Positions 37,031-50,400 of a stretch of 64,000 nucleotides of DNA are shown here, one piece after another. The stretch is from Numida meleagris. Taxonomy: Eukaryota > Chordata > Aves > Galliformes > Numididae. Location: NCBI RefSeq assembly GCF_002078875.1, contig NC_034411.1, positions 51,971,695 to 52,035,694 on the forward strand, in the 5' to 3' direction. A program made the translations under genes and the position numbers. The notes under the pieces were generated by a model. The model was not told the DNA's origin. It searched no databases and was given only the letters and a program-made list of their open reading frames with translations. Position 1 is the stretch's first letter. Every line of letters begins with the position of its first letter.

Positions 37031-40000
37031 TAAAGCGTTTTTACTAATAAGTTGCTACCTTTTCCTGCATCTCTACGTATGCCTGTGATTTCCTGTTATT
37101 ATACATTACCAAACAGAAGAACAAGCGACTGTTCATGAGCGAGAGGAAAATTCATGGTCCAGGTTGTGTTGTTTACAGCCAGATGGATCCATTATAACGA
37201 TGCCATTCTGCACAGCACATTCTAGAGTATTTTCTTACCTTCCTTCTGGAAAAGCTTCTTGCTTTTCAATAGCAAATGCTTGCTTAGGCAAGTAAGTAAA
37301 TCTCTTGGAAGATTACATTTGTAACACCTTCACAGTTCTTGTGTGTAGGTTTAATCACAAGACATATAAAGCACAGGACAGTCCTTGAAGATTTCAGATA
37401 AGACCATTGTAGCAGTTTTTCTTTGAACACTCCCTCTAGCATATACCAGATTTTCAAACAAGTTCCAGAAGTCATATAGACTGTATCGAGACAGAAACGT
37501 GTGCAAAATTGCATTCCTCAATTTGTATATGCTATTGCTAATGAGCATAAGCAAGCACCGCGTGGCTTTTCAGAAAGCAGCGCTTTCATACAAAGTTGCA
37601 GAAGATGTGAAATCTCTCATGAATATTAGGATAAGAAATGCTTTATTGTTAAGAATCTGTTCAGAAGTTGGAATCATTCCCAGCTACTAAGTTGTAGTAA
37701 CTGAAATGGGCAGATACATAAGAAAAGGAGAACATGAAATTGGTAATAGTATGAATAAAATAGCTTTGAGATACTGTTTCTTTTCCTAGTGCTGGTTGGT
37801 TTTATCATTTCCATGTACTTTGCTTGGCCATGCAGTAATTTATAATCCAGAAGAGGGCCTTACAGTTCCACTAATGAATTAAGAGCACAAGCCCGGTTCA
37901 ATCTTGATTTTATTGCTCTTAGCGTGTACTTAAGCATGAAACTGTGGCTTAAAGAGTTGATATTTAGCAATTTGAGAAATGTCTTTCTTTTTTTTTAATG
38001 TGAAACAGTGGTTAGAATTCTGTAACTACATAAATTGAGTACAATTAAACCTTTAGAATATTTCAAACAAATATGCTCAGTGTGTTTTTGTGTGTTTTTT
38101 TTTTTCCTCAAAGAACATTATAATTATTACTTTGACACCATTGCTCCTAATAGCTTAGAATTTATATTTTGTGCATTTAGTGGCTGTTTATGTTTAAAAG
38201 TGATATGGGAAAGAAGCATTGTTACTGTAATAGCTAATTTCAAAGTTTGGAAACACAATTCATTCAACTTAAACCCTTTAATTTACATCTATGACCTGTC
38301 CCGTCCTCCTGACCCAGTGACCATTACTTAGCAGTACTCAGTACATTGCTCTCAAGTACCTTCCATAAGCAAAAGAAGTTATGACTTCAATTACAGATTC
38401 CTTTAGCTTCAAGGCTGCAAGGGCTCATGAAAAAGGCAGCTAGGCTGGAAGAGCTATTTAGAAAAAGACCATTTTTAATTATTGCAGTGACTTTTCTTGC
38501 AAATAAGCAGTCACACCTGTGGTTATGGTATTTTATTAGTAATATCAGCTAGCTATTTATCTGTGCAGATACATATATTCAATTCTCATGCCAGACTGTA
38601 ACATTTTTACATAACGAAGTCTCTAAAGTTCAAATCAAAGGAAGACTGTAGACTTTGTACTTGTGACAGACATCAGTGACTGTAAGAACTGGAGCCTATG
38701 TATTGTTTTGGGCCATAACCTAAGTCTCTTAGCAGCTGTTCTGCAGAGTGGCGAAGAAAGCTTTTCCTTCCCCACCGTGTTGTTTCAAAGAAGAATGGTG
38801 TTAGTATTTGCATATTGTGACAGTAGGACGCACGGAAACGAGCAGAAAGATTGCTGATAAGAAGAGAAAACTTTTAAAAGCTGCATCTAATTCTGCAGCC
38901 TTTACAAGTGGAATAGAAATACTTTTAGTAGGCATCAGTGGTAACCTGTCACTTGAAAACAGTTTAAGTCCTGCTTAGAGCTGAGGGAGACTGAAGGTGT
39001 TGAAACTAAAGTTTCTGTCAAGAGCTATCAAGGATAATAATTTGCATTTTAGATAGGAGACAAGAAGGAGAAATCGCATAGCAAGCTAAAACTCGATGTA
39101 TTCCAGCAAGGTTATAAAAGGTGCTTCTTTACCATTTGCAGTAGTATTGGAAGATGCATCTGGATGCTTTCTTAAGTATACTAACTAGCTTACGGAACAG
39201 ACTGCTAAAAATTACACTTCAGGTCCATTCTCCTTAAAAGCCTATTACCTATGTGAGCAAGAACAAATGCAGATGCACAGGTATTTGTAAAAAAGAAGCA
39301 AGTTGTGTTCAAAGAGAAGTCATTCAGCAGAGCCGCGGTGTGATGTCTTAGCAACTGGCATGTGTGCAGTCATTCCCTTACCTCTTTCAGCTCTCCTCAG
39401 TGCTGTTCCTCTACCTGCAAACTGCCAGGCTCCCACCACAGCAGTAGCGGCTCTTGCAGCTCTTCTTGTGGGGAGGAGGCTCTCGGTTCAGGCTTAGAGA
39501 AACTTCTCCATTGCTAACCTCAAAGCATGGGCAGGAAGAAGGCAGAAGGAGGCCACAACAGTTATTGCCGGATCAGCTCACCAGCCTCAGTAGCCTAGAG
39601 CAGAAAATGAGCTTACGAGAAAGAGCATTCATGAAACAGAGAAAGAAGAATGTAAGAAAAAAAAAAATTAAACCTTTGTTGGAATGCTTATTTAAGGAGA
39701 AGGAGACAGTTACTTATGACTGCAGAAACACAGGCTTGGTTTATAACTGGTGCTACCACATAAAATCTTGCAGCAAACCACCCAGAGGCACTCCAGGAAC
39801 CAACAGCTGCCATGCTGATGCACGTCCTGGAAGGACTATTGCCGTCTGCTTGCTGGGGGCCCGGACCTAAGGCTTTGGCTTTAGCCCTGAAAAACCGTCA
39901 GGTGCAACGACCTTCCTTGTTACTGCCACCTGGAGAGCTCAGAGCAGCGGCTTATAAATGATGCTATTCATTTTCACTTATTTATTTTACTTATTTATAT

Positions 40001-41916
40001 CAATTGGTGTCTGTTGCCACATAGCAGGCTTCAAGAACAGCAGTAAATATACCCAACTGGTTTATTTAAAGAAGCTGAAATGCTTCACCTCACATTTTTT
40101 CCCTTGCTACCTGATAAATAACTTACGTAGGCTTCAGCATTACGTTTACCTTGGACTGCATTTTTGCCAGTTCATCAGAGACATGCACTATTTTATTTCA
40201 GCGTTTGGTTTGCTTGTCAATAGTCTGACATCAAAAAATATTGACCCAGCTAGGAGGGCAAGGAAGCAAAGCAACACGGCTTTGTCTCTGCTAAACCAAT
40301 TACAATTGACAATCCAAGGCTATAATAAATACGTCTTGTGACTCGCACACGAGAAGAGAGGCTGATTTTAAATTATAGCTTTGGGTTTTGAAATGCTCAC
40401 TGATCCATTCCATTCCCATTAAGAGCGCCTTCCGCTCTGTAAAATTAAGTGATATCTTTACATGACAGCTTAATTTAATTAATTTATTTTTCAATATGTG
40501 CTTTTATGGGGTTTCTCCATTAAGTGTTTGAAATGTCTGTAGGTCCTATGCATTAATGTAAATGCGCCGTGGCCCATGATTGCCTTTGGCAGGCTGAGGG
40601 CACTGATAAAAAGATTGTATTTTTAAAAACTGAAGTCTTCAAACTTCTCCAGTGCTTGGCAGGAAATCTATTCCTGTGTTTTGTTTGGAGAAAGACCGGG
40701 GAGCCTGCAGCCAACAACTCCAGTGTAGGCAGTAACTGTTACATTTTAGAAGAAAATACATTTGACACTAAATGAGAGAAAGAGGGAGGAAGACAATTAG
40801 TGCCAGAGTACTAGAAGCAGCTGTTTATTTGTTTTGCCTTGTGGATGCCAATAGATACCCTTATCATGGAAGTGCATCTCAAAATGGGGTGTTTTCTACA
40901 GAATTACTTCACAAAACACAGAGCTTTGTCTTTTTAAGGGGCTGCCCCAAAGCGAGTTTATCTCCCTTTTTCACAATAGCTCTGTGATAGCCAAGAATGC
41001 TGGATTCTCCCCTTTCTTTCTCCTCCTCCCTCCTTCCTAAAATTGAACTTTTCAGGGATATAAAGAACTCAGAGAAGTTTGAAGGAGAGCAGATGGCCAG
41101 CAGTGATCCAAGAGGATGTAAAACTTCAGTTAGGTAGTCGCTTGGCAGTCAAGTGCGAGTGAGCCTGTGATGTTTCCATAGTGATTTACATGGTGCCTTA
41201 CTTTGTTTTCTAGAAATCCAAGTGATTAAAATAGGAGGATAACATAAAATGAGGGGCTCTGTAGACCGAAACGCGTGGCACGGTGTAATTAACTCTGCCC
41301 TTCCCTGTCAGTTCAGCTGGGGAACTAGGGCAGCAGATCGGGCTCTGTGGCACTTCCTGGCTGAGGAGCAGCACCGTGACCTGAGCTGTGCTTACCCTTG
41401 CCAACCCCAGCTCATGTGGTGCTTGTGTGGGCTGCTCGAGGTGCTGGGTGAAGTAGGGGCCCTTTCTGAAATGACGAAATGATTCAGATCCCGGTGCTGT
41501 TGTTCAGCCACTGATTTTTTTGGTGTCAGGATTTGACACTTAGATACGGTGGAAGGTTTGTTGGGGCACTTTTGTAATCTTCAGAGCTTTCTCTGCGTTA
41601 AAGGAAGCAGTGCAATAAAAATTGACAGGACTTTGATTCTGACTTTCTCCTTTTGAAGTCTGAGATGTAGCCATTAAAGCTGCGGTAATTTGTGCCATTA
41701 TCAGTGCAGCCATACTGGTGAGGGAAACAAAATTTTTAGGGAGAGGCAATACCTTTTATTAAGCTGCATGATATGGTTGGAAAAAACAGGCATGCGTAGA
41801 AGCAACCAGCTGCAAGGACGCTGACTTCAGCGGCTTACCAGCTTCTTTCACACACCCAATGAAAGAAAGTAAAATGGAAATAAGTACATGGGTGTACAGA
41901 CTTGTATGTATATACA
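37031..41916. other. Intergenic DNA right of ADAT2
   Basis: No gene recognised. ORFs such as 39454-39870 (+, 138 codons) and 39958-40341 (+, 127 codons) have no homology I know, lack clear start or splice context, and are treated as chance. The part around 40360-40570 has clustered homeodomain/POU-like sites and may be a non-coding element. Confidence 0.6.
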
Positions 41917-41992
41917 ACCCCCATGGCAGGAGGGTTGGAACTGGATGATCTTTAAGGTCCTTTCCAACCCAAGCCATTCTGTGATTCTATGA
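41917..41992 (+). repeat. Short CR1 3' end
   Basis: GGTTGGAACTGGATGATCTT, then AAGGTCCTTTCCAACCCAAG and ATTCTGTGATTCTATGAT, the CR1 terminus with its octamer tail. Confidence 0.93.
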
Positions 41993-42833
41993 TATACCAT
42001 TTCCCTACAAACACTATGGGCATGAGTCAGTGTGCAGGGGAGTGGCTCGGCCTGGCTGCAGCATGTGGAGCTGTCAGGGGATGGAGTGTCCCCACTGCAA
42101 CTGTGTTGCTGTGGCTGCAACCACTGTTTGGACGAGGGGGACTCCCAGCGAGAAGCAGCTTCCTGCTGGAGTGCTGTACAACAGGGGAACAGTCATTTGT
42201 GCTTTCCGTGTGCAAATTCCTGAGCAAACTCCCATGAATGCTGTGGTACAAGAAAATGAATTAGGTTTAGCCTGGAAACAAAATTACCTAGCTGCCTGCC
42301 CAGCTCTGGCCTCATCCCTAAGCTCAGTTACCCAGCTAGGAAACCCTCCACTTGCGCAGTGACCAGTCTATTTCTACTAACCTTGACCCTGCAGATAGCA
42401 AATAAATGTTTTTCTAAGAAATCCATTTTCTCATCCTCTCTGCAACATATTTCCAGACATGTTGTGCAGCACTTATACTGGCAGCAGCAGTCTGAATGAA
42501 TCACTCAGAATGGTACCTGGCAAGTGCACTTTTTAATATTTAAATCTGTTTATCCTGTCAGGGAGCTCCGTCAGCACGTCTGAGCTGCCACTGACAACAG
42601 GGAGGGCTGAAAGCTCTCTGCAATGGTTGCAACAAAACCTTGACTACTTACACTGTAGGACACTTCAGTGGCATTTTCACCACTGAGAAGATCTGGCAGC
42701 TTTGGCGTGGGCAGCTGCAGCTTGGGGATTTTTAACTATGGGTTTGCACAGTCCTTGTGGAGCTGTTGTTTCCTGCACAGCAGAGGACAGTTCGGGAATA
42801 GACTTGCAATGGGTTAGAGCTGGGTCAAGTATA

Positions 42834-43125
42834 TCAGAGAATTATTAATGTTAGAAAAGACCACTAAGACCATCTAGTCCAACCATCAGCCCCCCCCACC
42901 ATGCCCACTAACCATGTCCCTCAGAGTCATATCCACATGATTCTAGAACATCTCCAGGGACAGTGTCTCCACCACCTCCCTGGGCAGCCTGTGTCAATGC
43001 CTCACAACCCTTTCTGTGAAGAATTTTTTTCCTAATATCCGACTTGGCCCTCCCCTAGAGCAATGTGAGGCTATTACCTCTCACTGTATCTTTATAGGGT
43101 GTTGGACCAAGAGCAACACATCTTA
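42834..43125 (-). repeat. CR1 3' end, inverted
   Basis: Reverse CR1: AGAAAAGACCACTAAGACCA, CATCTAGTCCAACCATCAGC, CTCCACCACCTCCCTGGGCA, ending near TATCTCTCACTG-like CR1 sequence. The right edge is approximate. Confidence 0.9.
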
Positions 43126-46100
43126 CTGAAGAACGTGCCTCCCTCCCCATCTTGCTGGGCATTTTTTTTCCATTTTGTGCCCTTTTTCTCTCTTCCTGCC
43201 TTCCAAAAGCAGTATGCACCGCGTAGCTGAGGAACAGCAGTGATCAGGAGCCTCTGTCCTCCCGTATTTCTGCTGCTGCTGCTAGAATGCCAGTTGCTAT
43301 AGAGTGATAAGCCACAATGAGCCTAATGAAACAGCAATCTGGCATTAAGATGTGTATATAGTTGCCATTTGTTAAATTGACAGGTGACATTTGGAACATG
43401 CAGCCCCTATTCATTCTTGAAGCTAAATACTCTCTCAAAATAAAGTCTTTGCCATTAGTCTTAAAGATTTCCAGTCCAGACAGGGCCAGCTGTGCTTTTA
43501 CACATTTTCTGGGCACAGGGTTGGATTTCAAGCAGCTATAATTTTTTTTTGCAATGAACTGGACAATTCATGAACAATAAACAATTACCTGCCTCACATA
43601 TTACCTTGGGCATTTTTTTTAACCTTTCCATGTGGGATTATTTATACAACAAAAACCAGAAGGTATTGACAAACATTTTTTAATCAATCCGAATTTCATC
43701 TTCTGCGACCTAGTCCCACTCTTCTGCATTTTTATACATCTAGAGTAAGAAGGCACCAACAGGAATCTCTGAACACCGTCAGCAATAGTTTGGAATTTAT
43801 TTATGAGCAACAGAGGCTCACCCTCACCTTTCTGAGAGACAAATACCTCAGACACATTATTTTTCAGTATCAGTTAAGAGTGTGAATGGACTGAGCTCAT
43901 CTGACAGAAAAACATAGAAATCATGATAAGGACTCAACATTCCTTTACACGTTTGAATTGCTGTCAACGCCTTCAGTACTATACTTACAATAACTTCCAT
44001 TTCCAGATCCAGAAATACTCAGAAGAAACAGGTGCCTGCATTTTATCAAAGTCATACTCTCACACAAGCACTTGGCTGTTACCTCATATGCTTCTTTATC
44101 AATTTTGTTGTCCAGAGAAGTCATCCAACTGTTGCTTATTTAATGCATTTTCAAAGTTACTCTATTTTAACACTAGGATGTCATTCCACTACTGCTAAGC
44201 TGCCACTTCAGCTTATTTTTGCATGTAAAAGAGCAAAAAATAAGCCTTCTTATATGCAGAAAAGCTGATACCAGATGGCTACTACTGACTCAAGAGAGAG
44301 AAGCACCTTCCATGGGTATATGCCAGGCATATGAGCACAGAAGATAGAATAGTTCATCTCATGTCTTTTCAGTGACTGAGCCAAGGTCAGCAAAAGGTAA
44401 TGTCTCTTGACAGATGCTTTCTCCAGCAGCTAAGGCAAGAGCAGCCAACAGTGTGGCCAGCAACCCTCACACTGCATCAGATTTGCCAAGAGTCACAGCC
44501 ACACGGGAACCACAAGAGGAGCAAGAGCCTACAGAATGTTTGAGTCAGGGATGTTTTCTTTCTTCAAGTTTAAAAAAAAAATCTTCCATGATTTACATAT
44601 GAATTGCTTCTAATGAGGAAGCACGAACTCAGTTTTCCAGCAGACTTTCAACAAGGCCAAAATTAAGGATACAATTACATGGCAGAATACTAGACTGAGA
44701 TCTTCATGGTTTTTATGTCAACAGTGAAGTCAGCCGCTGCTGGTGGGTGGGAAGGAGCTCTCTTTAGGGCTGTTGAGCTGGTTGATTTTCTGATTACTTC
44801 AGAGAATTTTAAAAATAGCAAATTATAATAACAGGCCATAGACTCTGAGCAGCTTTCTGATTAATGTGAACCTCAATATATACGCTAAATTCTTGTCCAT
44901 AAGGTATGCTGTTTAGAATTCTTCTAGATGCTATTTTAACCTGTCTTCTGAGTCACATTAGTCAAAAGAATTGGCCTGTAATTTAATTATTGCAAATGGT
45001 GCATCAATGAGTTATTTCCTAGGAAAGAGAGTTAAGAAAACCCAATGCTGCAATTAATGCTGAAATGGAACCCTTTCTCTTTGGCCTTTTGAAAATTTTT
45101 CCATATGACAGGAGCCAAGTAAGACCGAAGGAGTTTTGAAAATTCTATTACAAAGTCATCTTCACCCAGAGCTTTCCCAGAGACCAGAGGTTTTATAGCT
45201 CCTTTTTATTTCTTCCTCTGCTATGGGACTACCTAACTGTCTCTAATTTCCTGCAGAATTATAGGTATTTCCAATTTACTTAAGAGACCTTGAGTCTGTT
45301 CAGCTGTGCAAACGACTCAGATTAGTTACAGGATTTCAGAATTCAAAAGAGACATCGTTAAAGTCCGCAGGGTTTGTAGCTCATACAACAGATGACCGTA
45401 CACAAAAATAGCATAACACCCCGTGCTTTCCTTCCTGAGCTGCACTGCCAGACGTTCCCAGACATTTCCTCATGGCTCTCAATTTCTCTGCTTTTCCACC
45501 ATTTTGTAAGCAAAAGATTCTCTACTTTCGCTTCCCTTAGAAGTACAAAGGAGCTGTGGACTCGAATCACGATAAGCAAGAGACCCTCACGATACCGCTT
45601 CCTCATTACCATGCAGTTTGATAATTTAGAACTGTAACATTTAGAACCTAAGCAGATGAATCAACAAAATCAGCAAAATTAATGATTCTCCATGGGATTC
45701 TCAGGCTATCCCACACTAAAGCAAGGAACCTGGAAAGGTTTTTAAGCCTTTTGCGTTGAAGAGAACTGGGAGGTGAAGAGCACTGCAAGTTCTGGGATCC
45801 ACTCCTCCAAGCTTCCTTCTATGCTGCCAACTTTTAGCTCCTCTGTGTATCAGGAAGGTACTCTGCTTTGGGTCAGCCACACCCTACAAATGAAATGCAG
45901 GACTTACTGAACATGCTGGTGGCATGGACTGTAGTCTGCCCATGCATGACCCATCCACATCACGTAAGAGAGAGCTTGGATGTTTCTTTTCAGGCATCTT
46001 CCAGAGGATAGCCTGCAACCATGCTGGACACAAAAGCTGTGTAGATGCTGCACAAGGTTTGAACTTGTGAATGAACTCAGACTCCTCTTACAGACAGTTT

Positions 46101-47351
46101 GACTGTACCATGTGAGACACCTTAGAAAGTTGGTTGAACTAGGCTACCATTGCCTTAACATTTTCCAAAGAGTGCTTTCCAGGGATAGCATTTCATGCAA
46201 TCTTGGGGTATTTCAGTTTGACCTACAGAGTGTGCTTATTTTCTTCCGACAAAAGAAAAAGGTGAGAAATAAAGGAGACTAGGAAAAAATGGCCCAGAAA
46301 GAAAAAAATTAAATAAACCCAAAAGATATGGCAAATCAAATTACCACATATACAAAACACTAACATACAACATCATTAAAGCCTTGATCCTGTGAAATGT
46401 GTGGGGCATACTTGGCAGCCTGTTTTGCTTACAGTCCTATTTCCAATACATCTCTCTCCTAGTTTTCTTCTGCAAAATCCGTGTGTTTGGCTGCTTTTTT
46501 CTTTTTTATTAATTACTTTGAGGAAAAGGCGAGAGGAATGGATGCAGTGGAATTACAGGAAAAAAAAATAACCCAAATCTGAATTAATTTAAAAAATGAT
46601 AGATGTAATCAGGGAAGATGTTGGAGACCAGGTTACTGTATTCCAGCTCTTCTGAAGGGAGAACAACAGGACTGAACTCGTTCTACCCTCTACAGCAGGC
46701 TGTACCGGACAATCTCTACTCTTTGTCCTTCAAGGCAGACAGCAAGACACAAGGAGATGTAATTATAAAGAGCCACACAAGCTTCATAATCTACTGATCT
46801 TTGTGGTAGTCCATCTTGAATTAATTCTGCATTTGGAGAGACTCAAAGTGTGGTATGGCAAAGTTTGGGATTGGACAGGAGGCAGTCTTTGTGCTGTGGG
46901 AGACCCAGCTATTAAAAAGCACATCAAGTATACTCTGCTCTGCACCACTTCTAACCACTTTCTAGACACCTGTGAACCAATGCTTGTGCTGGCAACATTC
47001 TCCACTCCAGGTAGAATCATAGTGGGAAACCTCATCTGTAAAAAACACCTTTTCACTCTATCCAGCCTCTCCTTCCCTCTCCCTCTACAAGCCCCACAGG
47101 TTTGATGTCTTTATATCCTACTGAAATCACATACTGTTTTTACCCAGCTGCACACATCTGCTCCCTACAACGAGCATACAGCAACCCCGCTGGGCTCTGG
47201 TAATCACACCAGCACCCATCCTGCCCAGAATACATGACTTCAGAGCTGCAGGGAAACTCTTCTCCGCAGGATGTGTACGTTAATTCTTAGTGCATGTGTT
47301 TGGTTTTAAGAAGAGGCTCAGGCTTGAGCTTGACTGATAGAGCAGACATAC
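43126..47351. other. Intergenic DNA, no recognised gene
   Basis: AT-rich non-repetitive DNA with two stretches (about 43240-43600 and 44870-45070) that read like conserved non-coding sequence. No exon or RNA gene is recognised. Confidence 0.55.
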
Positions 47352-47480
47352 CTTTAATAAAAGGTGCATATTCCGAGTGTGCTTAGTGTCTGACTTGACC
47401 ACAATTTTCAGATCCTTTGGCTCTTTCTGTGCTCCCACCTGCATAATGAAGGCAGATGATCCAGTTCTCAGTGTCTTTGC
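47352..47480 (-). other. Exon-like ORF, unidentified
   Basis: On the minus strand a CTCTTCAG acceptor, 129 open bases (43 codons, phase 0 at both ends), and an AAAG|GTATGT donor. The reading includes AKTLRTGSSAFIMQVGAQKE and KIVVKSDTKHTRNMHLLLK. I do not recognise the family. It could be an exon of an unannotated or alternatively spliced gene, or chance: an open frame of this size is not rare. Confidence 0.3.
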
Positions 47481-50400
47481 CTGAAGAGATATAAATGATG
47501 TTTTAGGTACTATTTCTTCACATGTTGTGTCATTTGCTGAGCAATTAAGCATGTGTTACTGAAGCATTATTAAGTGAGCCAGAGCTGCAGAACACAACGC
47601 AACTTCACAGCAAGAAATGACGATGCAATTCTCTAATACCTTAACATTATATCAAGTGGAACCAGATGATGTAAAATCAATTCCATGCTAAATTGTGCTT
47701 TTGTCTGCAGTCATTTTAAACTTTAACTAAAAAAAAGGAAAAAGGTGGGAAAGATATCAATAGCCCATAAATAATCTCTAGACAACATGTTAAAGACTGA
47801 TGGTAAGAGGCATTCTCTCAAACTTGTAATTATATTAAAAAACCTTAAATGGATACATTACATAGACCATAAACTGTAACAGTCGAAAGTAAAATAAATG
47901 TGATGTGATGAGTGTACATCTACTTTTTCATCCTTTAAATATCATCGTTGTGAGAAAAAAATGCTTTTTTTTTTTTAATTCTAAGCTATGTATATGTTAA
48001 GCAGTTCACACAAACAAACCATATTCTAACTGTATCAAAATCTACATACCTACATCCAAGAAGCAAGAAATTACACAAAATTACGAACTATTCTCAGGTG
48101 AGAAATGAACCACTAGTTTTAAATAGAATGATACAGAAAAAAGATGCATCGTGGATACTCGGAAAGGTAACTAAACATATTTGTCTGCATGAAATTCCAC
48201 TTCTGTTGATAATTTAATCTTGTCTTACTCGAAATAAATTAAAAAGAAAAAAAAGGGCTACATGATGAAGGCCTGGTAGCCACAGAGCTGGCCCACCACA
48301 GAAAGGCAGGTCACAAAGTGACCAATGTCTGGGTGGTTAGCACAGGCAGCTGAAGAAAGTGGATGGGCAGAGGAAACAAAGGACTGCTCTTTGTACATTA
48401 ATTTCACAGGGGACAATTTTAATAATGGATTTTGAACCTCAAGTTGGAACTGTTCCATGCTGCAGGTCTGTGTCCCACTATCTAGCCCACTGGGTTCCTG
48501 ATGCCCCTTTTTTAATTTGCCCATGCCATATGCCTCGCATGGATACTTTCTGAATTAGTGAGACACTTTCAGACTTAAGCTAAGTGAGGACGTGCCTCGC
48601 TGTGTGACTGCAAACTGCACTGGGGAGGAAGAAAGCCCAGCAGCTCCCACCAGCAGCAAGGAGCAGGCTCCTGGTGGCACGGAGACTTGTGCTATTTATC
48701 ATGGTAACACCTAGGAAAAGGATGGTGCAATGCAGAGCTCTAGGTTTTACCTTTCACCCCTGCCACTGACCTCGAGCAAACAGGGTGATAACTGCTGAGC
48801 CTCTCCATTTACTCCTCTAAATTACAGTGCATTCAGTAATGCATCGGCTGGGGGCTCGCAGGCTAAACTTGTATAAACCAATTTTGATTCCTTCCATCAA
48901 GTGTCTCATTAAGCACAAAGTGCCCCTGGGGAAAGGCAGCTGATTAAACAGATTCCTCCATGACATAATGAATTTATAAAATCCCTCCAGCTTCGCTGGG
49001 AGATGTTTGGGGAAAAATACATTCAAGTCACCAGAGGCAAGTCCGTGGAGAGGGAGAATTGCTCCATTTCCTCTACCTTGGGGCCTGGAAAGCCTTCCCC
49101 ACCAGAGCTGGGGCTGAGCAGCCCACTGTGCCTACCCCAGAGCATACAGGTCACAGCCTCAGAGACCAGCCCCACCAGCTTCCCTATGCAGCTCCAGCAT
49201 GAAGGCCCGAGGCAGAGCTCCTCCGGACAGGCCCTGCTTGCACAGCAGGCCCAGCCCGAGCATGGGGAAGAAGCACGAGCCATTTTCCAGCATTTGGATC
49301 CTGTTTGTGGTGTGACTCAGCTCTGCAGAGTCCATAAGGATGACATGAGCTGTGCTTTATTAGCAGTTAGGTTAATGTTTGGAAATAAAAAGACTGATGG
49401 TTTTATCTGTTTGATGATTTGGTGCTGCCAAGAGCGACCATAAGCACAGCTCAATGGTGCATGAAGAGAGAACAGGCTGACATTCATTTCCTACCACTAG
49501 AATCCAAACATTAGCACACAAGTGGTGCAGCAGGCTGGTGGGGGCACGCAGCCAGCGTCGCAGCTATTGGCGTGACTCAACGATAATCATTTTTCTTCGT
49601 AGAGATCTTAAACTCCCTGCAATGGAAGGAAATAGGGATGGGTGAGGTGGGGTAATTTTGAAGCTTGGCAGCTCATCTGTGTTTGCCCAGCTTTCCTGTG
49701 CCCTCAGCTGAACCACGCCACAGGGCTGAGGACTAAAAGACTCTTCTCATTTCTTCCTACTATTATTTCACCTGTGTGGGCGTCCTTTCTTATTTCATTT
49801 TTTTATCTTCAATCCCCTCCTCCCAGGTACATTCTTCAGAAAGCAATAGCTGCAATGCGGGCTCACCGCACACAGTGATACTGACCTGCCACATGCAGCC
49901 AGTGGCAAATACAGCGATTCATCACCGCAAAGCAGTCAGCCAGATGGATCCTGCGGTCAGCTGGCATTGAGACAATGTGGGGTCTGGCACGTACCATCAG
50001 AGCAGAGTAAGAGACAACAGGGCTCAGTGGACACATGGATGCTGTCTTCACAGACAACAACTTCCTCAGCCAGCGCTTATCATCATTTGTCACAGAATAA
50101 GCACAACTGTTAGACCTACTGATGCTTGGAAATGTACTAAGAACAGACTTTGGCCATTTCTGGCTGAGTTACACAGAATGCATCTCCTTCCATATACAAA
50201 GTCAAAGGAGAAAGAGGCCACTGAACTACTCACAAGCAGAGCTTGCTGGGATGTGCAAACACACATCTTGCTGACTTCTGGGAAGACACATGGCTGTGTG
50301 CACTGTGGTCCAGCTGGCCCAACAATTCCAACCAGTAAATACTGTGCGGTTCTGAGAATGCTGCACAGCTTGCAAAGAGCCACATAAAGAGCTGTTTGTG

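Noticed and set aside
37239..37282. 44-base exon-like segment on the minus strand just right of ADAT2
   Set aside because: Weak acceptor and open in more than one frame; no homology.
49003..49443. 146-codon + strand ORF and the overlapping minus ORF at 49023-49283
   Set aside because: Both strands open over the same GC-rich stretch, no recognisable domain.
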